Shown here: piece after piece, positions 8,350 through 17,491 of the stretch
How the letters are laid out: each line of letters opens with the position of its first letter
How positions within the stretch are numbered: position 1 is the stretch's first letter
Assembly (NCBI GenBank): GCA_000158135.1
Contig: DS999531.1
Span: 2,212,051 to 2,276,050, forward strand
Direction: 5' to 3'
Source of the DNA: Rhodobacteraceae bacterium KLH11
GTDB taxonomy: Bacteria > Pseudomonadota > Alphaproteobacteria > Rhodobacterales > Rhodobacteraceae
DNA length: 64,000 nucleotides
Notes under the pieces: model-generated
The model's input: the letters and a program-made list of their open reading frames with translations, nothing else
What the model was told of the DNA's origin: nothing
Database searches by the model: none
Program-made: the position numbers and the translations under genes

Positions 8350-9804
8350 ATGGAATTTGGCTTCACTACTGCCGCTTATGTTGTTGCGGCTGTTCTCTTC
8401 ATCCTGTCTCTGGGTGGTCTGTCGAACCAGGAAAGCGCCAAGCGCGCGGTCTGGTATGGCATTGTTGGTATGGCGCTGGCGGTCTTTGCCACGCTGGTTG
8501 GCCCCGGCTCGGGCCTGTGGCTGCTGTCGCTGCTGCTGATCGCGGGCGGTGGCCTGATCGGTCAGTACGTCGCACAGCGCGTGCAGATGACCGAGATGCC
8601 ACAGCTGGTGGCCGCGATGCACTCGCTGGTGGGTCTGGCGGCTGTGTTCGTCGGCTTCAACGCGCATTTCGAGATCGGCAATGTGGCCGAGGTTTTTGCG
8701 GTTGCTGACGCTGCCAAGGATGTGGACCTGTCCGATCTGGGCGCCTTTGCCAAGCTGATCGCCAAGAAAACCTCTGCCGAGCTGGCGATCCTGCATGTCG
8801 AGCTTTTCTTAGGTATCTTTATCGGGGCGATCACCTTTACCGGCTCGGTCGTGGCCTATGGCAAGCTGGCGGGCAAAGTGACATCCGCGGCGACAAAGCT
8901 GCCGGGCGGTCACGCGCTGAACGCGGCGGCGGCGAGTCTCTCGCTGATCTGCCTGATCTGGTACACCTCGACCGGAGGCCTGCTGCCGCTGATCCTGATG
9001 ACACTGGCGGCGCTGTTCATCGGCTATCACCTGATCATGGGCATCGGCGGGGCCGACATGCCGGTGGTTGTGTCGATGCTGAACAGCTATTCGGGCTGGG
9101 CGGCGGCGGCGATTGGCTTCAGCCTTGGCAACGATCTGCTGATCGTGGTCGGGGCGCTGGTGGGCTCAAGCGGTGCGATCCTGTCCTACATCATGTGCAA
9201 GGCGATGAACCGGCACTTTGTCAGCGTGATCCTGGGCGGCTTTGGTGGCCCGCAGGGTGAGCAGATGGCGGTTGAGGGCGAACAGATCGCCATTGAGGCG
9301 GATGGTGTAGCGGCGGCGCTGAACGAGGCTGACAGCATCGTTATCATCCCCGGCTATGGCATGGCCGTGGCGCAGGCGCAGCAATCGGTGTCTGAGCTGG
9401 TGCGCAAGCTGCGCGCCAAGGGCAAGGAGGTCCGCTTTGCGATCCACCCGGTTGCGGGTCGTCTGCCCGGGCACATGAACGTGCTGCTGGCCGAGGCGAA
9501 GGTGCCCTATGACATCGTGCTGGAAATGGACGAGATCAATGACGACTTCCCCGACACGGATGTGGCCATTGTCATCGGCTCGAACGACATCGTGAACCCG
9601 GCCGCACAGGAAGACCCCAACAGCCCCATCGCCGGCATGCCGGTGCTGGAGTGCTGGAAGGCCAAGCAGGTCTTCGTGTCGAAACGCGGCCAGGGCACCG
9701 GATATTCCGGCATCGAAAACCCCCTGTTCTTCAAAGAAAACACACGCATGTTCTACGGAGACGCTAAACAAAGCCTCGACAAACTCCTGCCCATGATCGA
9801 CTGA
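8350..9804 (+). CDS. pntB: NAD(P) transhydrogenase beta subunit
   Basis: The 484-residue partner of PntA. It supplies about eight or nine membrane segments up to roughly residue 290, and the C-terminal NADP(H)-binding domain III. That domain shows [27 protein letters not shown] and the loop [11 protein letters not shown] strong AGGAGG site precedes the ATG. The gene ends before a clear intrinsic terminator, so pntAB is a two-gene operon. Confidence 0.97.
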   Translation: MEFGFTTAAYVVAAVLFILSLGGLSNQESAKRAVWYGIVGMALAVFATLVGPGSGLWLLSLLLIAGGGLIGQYVAQRVQMTEMPQLVAAMHSLVGLAAVFVGFNAHFEIGNVAEVFAVADAAKDVDLSDLGAFAKLIAKKTSAELAILHVELFLGIFIGAITFTGSVVAYGKLAGKVTSAATKLPGGHALNAAAASLSLICLIWYTSTGGLLPLILMTLAALFIGYHLIMGIGGADMPVVVSMLNSYSGWAAAAIGFSLGNDLLIVVGALVGSSGAILSYIMCKAMNRHFVSVILGGFGGPQGEQMAVEGEQIAIEADGVAAALNEADSIVIIPGYGMAVAQAQQSVSELVRKLRAKGKEVRFAIHPVAGRLPGHMNVLLAEAKVPYDIVLEMDEINDDFPDTDVAIVIGSNDIVNPAAQEDPNSPIAGMPVLECWKAKQVFVSKRGQGTGYSGIENPLFFKENTRMFYGDAKQSLDKLLPMID

Positions 9805-9826
9805 TCTGAGGCTGTTGAGAAATTGC

Positions 9827-9856
9827 AAAGGGCGCCTTTGGGCGCCCTTTTCTTTT
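9827..9856 (+). terminator. Rho-independent terminator of pntAB
   Basis: A perfect ten-base stem AAAGGGCGCC/GGCGCCCTTT with a TTTG tetraloop is followed by TCTTTT. The A-rich foot also gives it some activity on the opposite strand. It lies 22 bases after the pntB stop codon. Confidence 0.9.
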
Positions 9857-9865
9857 GTCTTGTAT

Positions 9866-9912
9866 GGGGGCTTTGCCCCCAAGACCCCCAGGATATTTTG
9901 GGCCAGATGAAG
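9866..9912 (+). repeat. Hairpin-plus-tail gene-end repeat, copy 1
   Basis: A G-run hairpin (GGGGGC, TTT, GCCCCC) is followed four bases later by CCCCCAGGATATTTTGGGCC and then AGATGAAG. The tail matches the copy near 21051-21077 at about 24 of 27 positions, and both copies follow a GC-rich hairpin just behind a plus-strand gene. I recall similar tails at gene ends in other rhodobacterial genomes but could not check. Confidence 0.65.
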
Positions 9913-9953
9913 CAAGCGGACTATGATAGGATCGTTTGGGAAGGAGGTGCGAG

Positions 9954-10310
9954 ATGGAGAAAGTGACTGGCATTGGCGGTGTGTTTTTTCGGGCGCGCGA
10001 TCCTGATGGGCTCAGCGCCTGGTATGAAAGGCATCTGGGGGTCACTCACTTTGCGTCTGGGCCCTGGAAGCAGCGGGAGGGTTATACTGTCTTTGCGCCA
10101 TTTGCGTTGGACACCGACTATTTTGACAGGGTCGAGCAGCAGTGGATGATCAATTTTCGCGTCGATGATCTGGAGGCTATGATCAAACAGCTTCGATCTG
10201 CGGGGATCACTGTGGAAACCCGGGCCGAGTGGGACAGTGACATTGGCCGGTTTGCCCGTATTCACGACCCCGAAGGCAACCCCATTGAACTTTGGGAACC
10301 GAGCCGGTGA
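9954..10310 (+). CDS. Glyoxalase/VOC-family protein
   Basis: A 118-residue single vicinal-oxygen-chelate domain. The N-terminal half reads G-G-V-F-F-R-A-R-D-P-D-G-L-S-A-W-Y-E-R-H-L-G, and the C-terminal half ends H-D-P-E-G-N-P-I-E-L-W-E-P, the usual layout with a metal-ligand glutamate near the end. Family members include glyoxalase I, dioxygenases and antibiotic-resistance proteins, so the substrate is open. GGAAGGAGG lies just before the ATG and decides the start over an upstream TTG. It is probably transcribed alone, between the pntAB terminator and a convergent transporter gene. Confidence 0.85.
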   Translation: MEKVTGIGGVFFRARDPDGLSAWYERHLGVTHFASGPWKQREGYTVFAPFALDTDYFDRVEQQWMINFRVDDLEAMIKQLRSAGITVETRAEWDSDIGRFARIHDPEGNPIELWEPSR

Positions 10311-10377
10311 CTTAGCATGTCAGATCTGTGTCGCTATCGACAGAGGTGATGAATGATTGCCACGTTCGGAATTGTAT

Positions 10378-10405
10378 TGATCGGCGCGCCCCAGCGCGCC
10401 GATCA
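10378..10405 (-). terminator. Hairpin terminator at the end of the peptide permease operon
   Basis: Perfect 12-base arms TGATCGGCGCGC/GCGCGCCGATCA around a CCCA loop, seven bases past the oppC-like stop codon. The following sequence on the minus strand is AT-rich but lacks a T run. It most likely ends the leftward transporter transcript and may also serve the convergent VOC gene. Confidence 0.65.
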
Positions 10406-10412
10406 GATTGGC

Positions 10413-11393
10413 TCAGCGGCCGCGAATGCGGGGATCCAGCGCGTCGCGAAGGCCATCGCCCAGGTAGTTGACGCTCAGAACTGTCAGCGAAATTGCCAGA
10501 CCGGGCCAGAACACCCGCTCGGGGTATTGCTGAAGATAGTCGACGCCGTCAAACAGCAGGCGCCCCCAGGTCGGGAAGTCAGGTGGAAAGCCAAGGCCAA
10601 GGAAGGACAGTGCGCTTTCGGTGATGATCGCCGTGGCGATGCCCAAAGTTGCCGACACCATGATCGGCGACAGCACGTTGGGCAGGATATGCCGGGTGAT
10701 GATCTGGCTGTTACTGGTGCCGATGGATCGGGCAGCCAGAACGAACTCGCGCTCTTTGATGGCCAGCACATCGCCGCGTACGATCCGCGCGGTGGGCATC
10801 CATGAGGTGATGCCGATGGCGCAGACGATCAGGATGAAAATCCCGCGCTCCAGCCCGAAGGCGGCCGACAGAGGCTCGCGGAACAGCAGCATCATGACCA
10901 GCAACAGCGGCAGCAGAGGCAGTGCCAGAAACAGGTCGGTCAGGCGCATCAAAGGGCCGTCCAACCGTCTGAAGAACCCGGCCAGCACCCCGATGAACGA
11001 GCCCAGAAACAGCGCCAGCAGCATCGCGGTGATACCGACCGAGACCGAGGTTTGCCCGCCGGACATCATCCGGGCCAGAATATCGCGGCCCAGTTGATCG
11101 GTCCCAAAGGGATGCGCCCAGCTGGGGCCTTGATTGCGTGATCTGATGTCGATCTGCGTGGGGTCGATCCCCCATATAAACGGCCCCAGATAGACACCCG
11201 CGACGATAAAGATGAACAGGATCGCCCCCAGCATCGCGCCTTTGTGGGTTTTGAACTGATCCCACACATCGCGCCACTGGCTGCGGGGCGGGGTGGCCAG
11301 TTCTTCCATCACATCGGTGGTGGGCAGAGCGGTTGAGGCGGGGGCCAATCCTTCGTCGGGGATCAGAGTATCGGTACGATCATGATCAGTCAT
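10413..11393 (-). CDS. Peptide-type ABC transporter permease (OppC/DppC family)
   Basis: A 326-residue inner-membrane permease. After a polar N-terminal stretch of about 65 residues comes the first transmembrane segment, then the soluble loop with H-P-F-G-T-D-Q-L-G-R-D and five more membrane segments. The coupling motif A-A-R-S-I-G-T-S-N-S-Q-I-I-T-R-H-I-L-P-N near residue 225 contacts the ATPase. The ATG overlaps the end of the oppB-like gene by eight bases, which implies translational coupling. It pairs with the OppB-like permease, the binding protein to the right, and the fused ATPase on the opposite arm. Substrate class (dipeptide, oligopeptide or other) cannot be told from the permease. 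Confidence 0.93.
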   Translation of the reverse strand: MTDHDRTDTLIPDEGLAPASTALPTTDVMEELATPPRSQWRDVWDQFKTHKGAMLGAILFIFIVAGVYLGPFIWGIDPTQIDIRSRNQGPSWAHPFGTDQLGRDILARMMSGGQTSVSVGITAMLLALFLGSFIGVLAGFFRRLDGPLMRLTDLFLALPLLPLLLVMMLLFREPLSAAFGLERGIFILIVCAIGITSWMPTARIVRGDVLAIKEREFVLAARSIGTSNSQIITRHILPNVLSPIMVSATLGIATAIITESALSFLGLGFPPDFPTWGRLLFDGVDYLQQYPERVFWPGLAISLTVLSVNYLGDGLRDALDPRIRGR

Positions 11394-12393
11394 AGCGAAT
11401 CCTCGGGTCCAGAATGCCGTACAGAACATCGGCGATCAGGTTGAACAGCACGATCAGCACCGCAAAGATGAAGGTCAGCGTCTGCACCATGGGCAGGTCG
11501 TTGGCCTGAATGGCTCCGATCAGCAACTGGCCGATACCGTTCACTTTGAACACCTGCTCGGTGATGATTGCGCCACCGAAAATGGCCGGGATACCCAAAG
11601 CAATCACGGTGACCACGGGGATCATCGAGTTGCGCAGGACGTGGACCATCACGACCGTGTATTCGCTGAGGCCTTTCGCGCGGGCGGTGCGGACGTAGTC
11701 TTGATTGAGGTTGTCCAGCATCGAGGCACGCATGAACCGGCTCAGCTGCGCGGTGATCTGCAGGGCCAGAACCATGACCGGCATGATCATCTGTTTCAGT
11801 TGCAGCATGAAACTGTCCCAACTGTTGACCACGAGGGTGGTGTCATAGATCGACGGGAACCATCCCAGCTGAACCGAGAAGATCACGATCACCAGCACCC
11901 CCGAGAAAAACGGCGGGACCGAGAAGCCAACCATCGACACGAAGGTGCCCATCTGGTCGAACCAGGAATACTGGCGATAGGCTGAATAGATGCCGATGGG
12001 CAGGGCGATCAGGATGGCGACCACATAGGCGGTGCCGACAACCCACAGGGTCTGCGGGATACGCTGAACGACGATGTCCATAACGGGTGAGCGGGTCTGC
12101 CACGAGATCACACGCAAATCACCTTCGGAGAAGGTGGTGCCGAACATGTGGTCGATCAGAACCTGCGGCTCGATCCAGAAGAACTGCACGATCCATTTCC
12201 AGAACCGGATATGCATCGGCTGGCCGAGGCCAAGCGCCTCGCGCATCTTCTCTTTGACTTCAGGTGGAACGGTGAGTGGTACCTGCGCCATCGGGTCGCC
12301 GGGGGCGAGCTCCAGCAGCAGGAAGATGACGAGGCTGATGAACAGAAGCGTCGGAACGGCCAGCACCAGCCGTCTGATGGTAAAGTTGAGCAT
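11386..12393 (-). CDS. Peptide-type ABC transporter permease (OppB/DppB family)
   Basis: A 335-residue permease with an N-terminal membrane anchor (F-T-I-R-R-L-V-L-A-V-P-T-L), a large periplasmic loop up to about residue 125, then five membrane helices. The ATPase-coupling motif R-T-A-R-A-K-G-L-S-E-Y-T-V-V near residue 235 is intact. It lies 91 bases downstream of the binding-protein gene, behind a strong hairpin, and overlaps oppC by eight bases. A GGCG-rich site precedes the ATG. Same transport system as its neighbours. Confidence 0.93.
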   Translation of the reverse strand: MLNFTIRRLVLAVPTLLFISLVIFLLLELAPGDPMAQVPLTVPPEVKEKMREALGLGQPMHIRFWKWIVQFFWIEPQVLIDHMFGTTFSEGDLRVISWQTRSPVMDIVVQRIPQTLWVVGTAYVVAILIALPIGIYSAYRQYSWFDQMGTFVSMVGFSVPPFFSGVLVIVIFSVQLGWFPSIYDTTLVVNSWDSFMLQLKQMIMPVMVLALQITAQLSRFMRASMLDNLNQDYVRTARAKGLSEYTVVMVHVLRNSMIPVVTVIALGIPAIFGGAIITEQVFKVNGIGQLLIGAIQANDLPMVQTLTFIFAVLIVLFNLIADVLYGILDPRIRYD

Positions 12394-12434
12394 TAAGAGG
12401 CGCCTTTATATGCGTCTTCTTGTTGGGGAGGTCT

Positions 12435-12475
12435 GCAAAGGGCCACGCCCCGAAGATCGGGGCGTGGCTTTGCAA
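12435..12475 (-). terminator. Strong intercistronic hairpin between binding-protein and permease genes
   Basis: Twelve-base perfect arms GCCACGCCCCGA/TCGGGGCGTGGC with a three-base loop, extended by TGCAAA/TTTGCA across a two-base bulge. There is no T run on the minus strand. In ABC operons such hairpins often stop part of the transcription and protect the upstream message, so the binding protein is made in excess over the permeases. That role is inferred from position. Confidence 0.6.
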
Positions 12476-12484
12476 GATTAACGC

Positions 12485-14191
12485 TTAGGAACCGGTCTTG
12501 CGGTACCAGTCCGCAATGTTCCACAGCTCGCTGTCCCATACGTTCAGGACAACACCACCCAGCGTGTTCGAATGCGCCGACAGACGACCGCGGTGCACCA
12601 GCGGGATCATGCCGCCGTTCTGAACGATGATGTCGTTCAGCTGCTTGGCGATCTCGGCGCGTGCTTCCAGACCAGCGGTCTCGGCCAGTTTGGCGTGCAA
12701 TGCGTCGAACTCTTCGTTGCAGAAGCGGCTGATGTTTTCACCCTGCCACTGGCTTTCCGGCTTCGGAGCTTTGTCGCACAGACCGTTGCCCAGATAGGAT
12801 TGTGGGTCGGTGCCGTTGAAGGTGTTCGCGTACATCTCAACGTCGGCATAGAACTTCTGGAACGTGTCGGGCGAGCCCGGGTCACCCCCGAAGAAGACCG
12901 ATGCGTTGATGTTGCGCAGCTCGGTTTCGATGCCGATCTGGCTCCACCATTCCTTGATCAGCGCCTGAAAGTCCTGACGGACAGCGTTGGTCGAGGTCTG
13001 ATAGACGATTTTCAGCGGAACACCGTCTTTTTCGCGAATGCCATCGCCGTTTGTGTCAACGATGCCAGCTTCGTCCAGCAGTGCGTTTGCGCCGTCAATG
13101 TCCTGCGTATCGCAGCTCATCGAGGTCGAGTTGAACGCGGCAGGGGCGGGAACCCAGTTACAGGTTACTTTGCCGGCCTGACCGTAACCGATCTCCACCA
13201 GCAGTGGGCGATCGATGGCCATGGACATTGCCTTGTAAACCGCCGGGTCCTGCAGGAAGGGGTGCGGATGCGTTGCGGTAGAGCGCTCGCCTTCCGGCAA
13301 ATCGGGCGAGGCGTTGGTCTGGTTCAGCATGATACGCTCGACCAGCGGGCCGAAGCCTGCAACCGGAGTACCTTTGCCACCTTCCTGCATCTGCGCGATG
13401 ACCTCAGGGGCCAGCTGCAGGTTCCAGGCATAGTCAAACTCGCCGGTTTCCATAACCGCACGGCCTGCCGCCGTTGCATCGCCGCCGCCTTTGAAGGTCA
13501 CGCTGGCAAAGGCCGGTTTCGCCGGATCGCGATAATTGTCATTGGCCGCAAAGGTGATCACGTCATTCGGTTTGAATTCGGTGACAACAAACGGGCCGGT
13601 GCCGATCGGGTTAAAGTTCTGATCGGTACATTCAGGGGCTTTAGCGCCCATGCAATCGGCGAATTGAGCGGCTTGAATGATCGGGCTTTCCCCACCGACA
13701 AACGGGCCGTAGGGGAAGGGGGTCGGCGCGTCGAATGTGACTTTTACCGTCAGGTCATCCACCGCTTCAACATCAGTGACGCCTTCAAACTTGGTCACCT
13801 GGGCGCAGCCACCTTCGGGGTCCATGCAATAGTTCGCTGTGAACACCACATCTGCCGATGTAAACGGCGTACCGTCCGACCAGGTGATTCCCGGCGCAAT
13901 TTTCCATGTGATTGTTGTCAGATCTTCGCTGACGCCGCCATTTTCAACGGTTGGAATTTCGGCTGCAAGGTAGGGAACCATGTTGCCGTCCTGGTCGTAG
14001 CGCGCCAGAGGTTCGATCACCAGCGAGGCCGCTTCAACATCCTTGGTGCCGCCCGACAGGAACGGGTTCATGATCGACGGAGCCTGCCAGTAAATGATGC
14101 TGACATTGCCGTCCGATCCACGCTCGGCAAAGGCCATCGGTGCCATTGCCGTGCTCGCAATCGCACCGAGCAAAAGGGTTTTGATCTTCAT
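12485..14191 (-). CDS. Periplasmic substrate-binding protein of a peptide-type ABC transporter (SBP family 5)
   Basis: A 568-residue secreted binding protein. The signal peptide is M-K-I-K-T-L-L-L-G-A-I-A ending A-F-A before E-R-G. The mature part has the family 5 fold, with the early A-P-S-I-M-N-P-F-L-S-G-G-T-K and L-A-x-E-I-P-T-V-E segment and the W-K-I-A-P-G-I-T-W-S-D-G-T-P-F-T motif near residue 100. I start at the ATG behind GGAG; seven upstream codons are possible but weaken the signal peptide. First gene of the leftward transporter arm, sharing a 285-base divergent region with the ATPase gene. Length fits oligopeptide or dipeptide binders; the ligand is not evident. Confidence 0.93.
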   Translation of the reverse strand: MKIKTLLLGAIASTAMAPMAFAERGSDGNVSIIYWQAPSIMNPFLSGGTKDVEAASLVIEPLARYDQDGNMVPYLAAEIPTVENGGVSEDLTTITWKIAPGITWSDGTPFTSADVVFTANYCMDPEGGCAQVTKFEGVTDVEAVDDLTVKVTFDAPTPFPYGPFVGGESPIIQAAQFADCMGAKAPECTDQNFNPIGTGPFVVTEFKPNDVITFAANDNYRDPAKPAFASVTFKGGGDATAAGRAVMETGEFDYAWNLQLAPEVIAQMQEGGKGTPVAGFGPLVERIMLNQTNASPDLPEGERSTATHPHPFLQDPAVYKAMSMAIDRPLLVEIGYGQAGKVTCNWVPAPAAFNSTSMSCDTQDIDGANALLDEAGIVDTNGDGIREKDGVPLKIVYQTSTNAVRQDFQALIKEWWSQIGIETELRNINASVFFGGDPGSPDTFQKFYADVEMYANTFNGTDPQSYLGNGLCDKAPKPESQWQGENISRFCNEEFDALHAKLAETAGLEARAEIAKQLNDIIVQNGGMIPLVHRGRLSAHSNTLGGVVLNVWDSELWNIADWYRKTGS

Positions 14192-14476
14192 TATACACTC
14201 CATGTTGGACACGTATGTGTCTCGATTATCTCCGCGATGCCCGCGGATTAGGCGTGGCCGCGTTGGGGGATAACGTTATGATGTAAAACGATAAAGAATC
14301 TCACGTTAACGTGTATTCCGTCCTCTCCCAAAAACGGTTACCGGGCACATCGAAGCAGAGTTTTGGAAAATTGCAAGCCTTGGTTTGCGATTTTTGACCA
14401 ATTGGTTTGACTTTTCCCGCCCCGCCGCCTTAGCGTTTGGCATCCGCTCAGATTTGCCACCAAGGGGAGTGCGCGC

Positions 14477-16297
14477 GTGCTGGACCAGCCGATTGCCCAG
14501 ATCAAAAAACTGCGTGTCGAGTTTCAGACCAAGGATGGCCCCGTTGTCGGGGTTGAAGATGTCTCGTTCGAGGTCAATCCGGGTGAAACCGTCTGCATCG
14601 TGGGCGAATCGGGATCGGGCAAGTCGGTATCCTCGCTGTCGCTGATGCGGCTGGTGGAATTCGGCGGGGGCGAGATTGCGGGCGGGCAACTGCTGTTTGA
14701 CCGCCGCGCGGGCGAGGCGACTGATCTGGCGGGGGCGGATCAGGATCTGATGAAGCAGATTCGCGGCAACGAGATCGGGATGATCTTTCAGGAGCCGATG
14801 ACCGCCCTGAATCCGGTATTTACCGTGGGCCGCCAGTTGACCGAAGGCCTGCGTATTCACAAGAATATGTCCAAAGCACAGGCGGAAGAACGCGCGTTGG
14901 AATTGCTGCGTCAGGTTCGCATTCCCGAACCCGAGCGTCGTCTGAAACAATACCCGCACGAGTTATCCGGCGGCATGCGCCAGCGTGTGGTGATCGCGAT
15001 GGCTATGGCGTGCGAACCACGCCTGCTGATCGCCGATGAGCCCACGACCGCGCTGGACGTGACCATTCAGGCCGAGATTCTGGCGCTGATGGACCGGCTG
15101 AAGCGCGAGACCGGCACAGCGGTGATGTTCATCACCCATGACATGGCCGTGGTGGCCCAGATGGCCGACCGGGTTGTGGTCATGTTCCGGGGCAACAAGG
15201 TTGAGGAAGGCACGGTCAAAGACATTTTCGAAAACCCGCAGCATGACTATACCAAAGCGCTGCTGGCGGCGGTTCCCAAACTGGGTGAGATGCAGGGCAA
15301 GGCCGCACCCGAGCCGATGAAACTGTTGGGAATTGAGGGGCAGAACATCGCGCCGATCCCCGGAACCGAAGAGGTCTTGCTGACGGTCAAGAACCTGACC
15401 ACGCGGTTCCCGGTCAAAGGCGGATTGCTGCGGCGGACGATTTCAAATGTGCATGCGGTTGAAGATGTCTCGTTCACGATCAACAAGGGCCAGACCCTTA
15501 GCCTTGTGGGCGAATCGGGTTGTGGGAAATCCTCGGCCGGGCGATCGATTCTGAGGCTGGTCGAACCGATATGGGGTGAGGTTGATCTGGATGGTGTTGA
15601 TGTCATGAAGCTTGATCCGGCGGGCCTGCGCAAGGCACGGCTGGACATGCAGATGATCTTTCAGGACCCGTTCGCCTCGCTCAACCCGCAGATGCAACTG
15701 GTCGATCAGGTGGCCGAACCGATGCGCAACTACGGCGTCGCGTCCGGGTCTGAACTGCAGGATCGTGTCGCGCAGCTGTTCGACAAGGTGCAGTTGCCGC
15801 GCAGCTTCATGCGCCGTTTCCCGCATGAGATGTCGGGGGGACAACGTCAACGGATCGCCATTGCCCGCGCCTTGGCCCTGAACCCCAAACTGATCGTCGC
15901 GGATGAGGCGGTCTCGGCCCTCGATGTATCTGTTCAGGCGCAGGTGCTGAACCTGATGATGGAGCTGCAATCCGAACTTGGCCTCAGCTACCTGTTCATC
16001 AGCCACGATATGGCGGTCGTCGAACGCGTCAGCCACCATGTCGGTGTGATGTATCTGGGCCGGATCGTTGAGCTTGGCCCGCGCGCACGGGTGTTCGAGA
16101 ACCCGCAGCACGCCTATACGCAGGCGTTGATGAAGGCGGTTCCGATCGCCGACCCGAACCGGCGCAAATCGGAAAAAGATCTGAATTTCAAGCCGATTCC
16201 GTCGCCAATTCATCCAATTGGCTATACGCCTGAACCCTCGCAATATCGCGAAGTTGAACCGGGCCATTTCGTCCTGACCACGGACAGCGGATACTGA
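14477..16297 (+). CDS. Fused double ATP-binding subunit of a peptide-type ABC transporter (DppD-DppF fusion)
   Basis: A 606-residue chain with two complete ABC domains. The first has Walker A at residues 43-50 (G-E-S-G-S-G-K-S), signature L-S-G-G-M-R-Q-R-V and Walker B L-L-I-A-D-E-P-T. The second has Walker A at 345-352 (G-E-S-G-C-G-K-S), signature M-S-G-G-Q-R-Q-R-I and Walker B L-I-V-A-D-E-A-V. Each ends in the C-terminal extension typical of the oligopeptide group. GTG start behind GGGGAG. It is divergent from the binding protein and permeases but is the only ATPase nearby, so it most likely energises them. The ArgE-like gene follows after five bases. Confidence 0.94.
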   Translation: MLDQPIAQIKKLRVEFQTKDGPVVGVEDVSFEVNPGETVCIVGESGSGKSVSSLSLMRLVEFGGGEIAGGQLLFDRRAGEATDLAGADQDLMKQIRGNEIGMIFQEPMTALNPVFTVGRQLTEGLRIHKNMSKAQAEERALELLRQVRIPEPERRLKQYPHELSGGMRQRVVIAMAMACEPRLLIADEPTTALDVTIQAEILALMDRLKRETGTAVMFITHDMAVVAQMADRVVVMFRGNKVEEGTVKDIFENPQHDYTKALLAAVPKLGEMQGKAAPEPMKLLGIEGQNIAPIPGTEEVLLTVKNLTTRFPVKGGLLRRTISNVHAVEDVSFTINKGQTLSLVGESGCGKSSAGRSILRLVEPIWGEVDLDGVDVMKLDPAGLRKARLDMQMIFQDPFASLNPQMQLVDQVAEPMRNYGVASGSELQDRVAQLFDKVQLPRSFMRRFPHEMSGGQRQRIAIARALALNPKLIVADEAVSALDVSVQAQVLNLMMELQSELGLSYLFISHDMAVVERVSHHVGVMYLGRIVELGPRARVFENPQHAYTQALMKAVPIADPNRRKSEKDLNFKPIPSPIHPIGYTPEPSQYREVEPGHFVLTTDSGY

Positions 16298-16302
16298 AAT
16301 CC

Positions 16303-17469
16303 ATGTCAAACCGCCTGACCCCGCTTGAGATCATGACCAGGCTGATCTCTTTCCCGACGGTAAGTCGTGAAACCAATTTGCCATTGGTTGACTGGGTTGA
16401 GGAGTATCTGAACAGCCACGGGATCGAAACCCATCGCTGGCCCGACCCCGATCAACCTCACAAAGCGGCCCTGTTCGCGCATGTAGGCCCATGGCAGGAC
16501 GGCGCGATTGTATTGTCGGGGCACACTGATGTGGTGCCGGTCGATGGCCAGCCGTGGGATACCGACCCTTTCACCGTGACCGAAAGGGATGGCAAGTATT
16601 TCGGGCGTGGCACCTGCGATATGAAAGGGTTCGACGCGCTGGCCATCTGGGCATTGGTCGAGGCGCATGGCGCAGGCGTCAAACGCCCGCTGCAACTGGC
16701 GCTGAGCTTCGATGAAGAGGTCGGCTGCACCGGCGCGCCTCCGATGATCGAGGCGATGCAGGGGGTCATCCCCAAGGGCTCGGCTGTGATTGTCGGTGAA
16801 CCTTCCATGATGCAGGCGGTCACCGGTCATAAAGGCGGGTTCGGGTATGACACACATATCGCAGGGTTCGAGGTTCACAGCTCGATCATGCATACCGGTG
16901 TCAACGCGATCATGGAGGCCGCGCCGCTGATTGACTGGGCCAACCAGTGCAATGCCGAGAATATGGCAGCGCAGCCCTCGGATATCGCTGCCGTGTTCGA
17001 CCCACCCTGGACTACCTGCCATGTGGGCATGATCGAAGGCGGTACGGCGCATAACATCACCGCCAAGGATTGCCGGTTCATGATGGATTTCCGCACCGTC
17101 CCGGATGAGGATAAAGCGATCTGGCAGAAGGCCTATTTCGACAAGGTTCGCGAGGTCGAAGCGCGGATGCAGGCGGTGCATCCGGAGGCGCGGATCGAAC
17201 TCTCCGAAAACTTCTCGATCCCCGGTCTTGTTCCTGAAGAGGATGGCGAGGCCGAGACGCTGGTGCGATCCCTGACCGGGGACAATGCCAGCCATGTGGT
17301 CAGCTATGGCACCGAGGCCGGGCAGTTTCAGCAGGCAGGCTATTCCGCTGTGATCTGCGGCCCCGGCGATATCGCGCAGGCCCATCAGCCAAATGAGTTC
17401 ATTACGATTTCTCAATTTAACGCAGGCCAAAAATTCATGGAACGTCTGATAGAACGGCTCTGCGAATAA
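16303..17469 (+). CDS. argE: Acetylornithine deacetylase-like M20 metallohydrolase (ArgE family)
   Basis: A 388-residue zinc-dependent amidohydrolase that in the known case removes the acetyl group from N-acetylornithine. Metal ligands sit in S-G-H-T-D-V-V-P-V-D, in G-R-G-T-C-D-M-K-G and in F-D-E-E-V-G-C-T-G. The dimerisation domain lies between roughly residues 175 and 290. It starts six bases after the ATPase gene, so the two are co-transcribed. In a transporter-linked operon it may act on imported N-acyl amino acids rather than in arginine synthesis, so the symbol describes the family rather than proven pathway membership. Confidence 0.88.
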   Translation: MSNRLTPLEIMTRLISFPTVSRETNLPLVDWVEEYLNSHGIETHRWPDPDQPHKAALFAHVGPWQDGAIVLSGHTDVVPVDGQPWDTDPFTVTERDGKYFGRGTCDMKGFDALAIWALVEAHGAGVKRPLQLALSFDEEVGCTGAPPMIEAMQGVIPKGSAVIVGEPSMMQAVTGHKGGFGYDTHIAGFEVHSSIMHTGVNAIMEAAPLIDWANQCNAENMAAQPSDIAAVFDPPWTTCHVGMIEGGTAHNITAKDCRFMMDFRTVPDEDKAIWQKAYFDKVREVEARMQAVHPEARIELSENFSIPGLVPEEDGEAETLVRSLTGDNASHVVSYGTEAGQFQQAGYSAVICGPGDIAQAHQPNEFITISQFNAGQKFMERLIERLCE

Positions 17470-17491
17470 CACCTCAGAGGGGAAGCCAAAG

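Noticed and set aside
9936-9953. TTG start six codons earlier for the VOC gene
   Set aside because: The added codons contain the AGGAGG ribosome site of the ATG, so they are untranslated.
12572-14251. 559-codon open frame opposite the binding-protein gene
   Set aside because: Same reason: shadow of a real gene in GC-rich DNA; composition of the product is unlike any folded protein and it lacks a ribosome site.
14397-14406. Palindrome ACCAATTGGT in the divergent transporter region
   Set aside because: Perfect but only ten bases and without further half-sites; this can occur by chance in an AT-rich promoter region.
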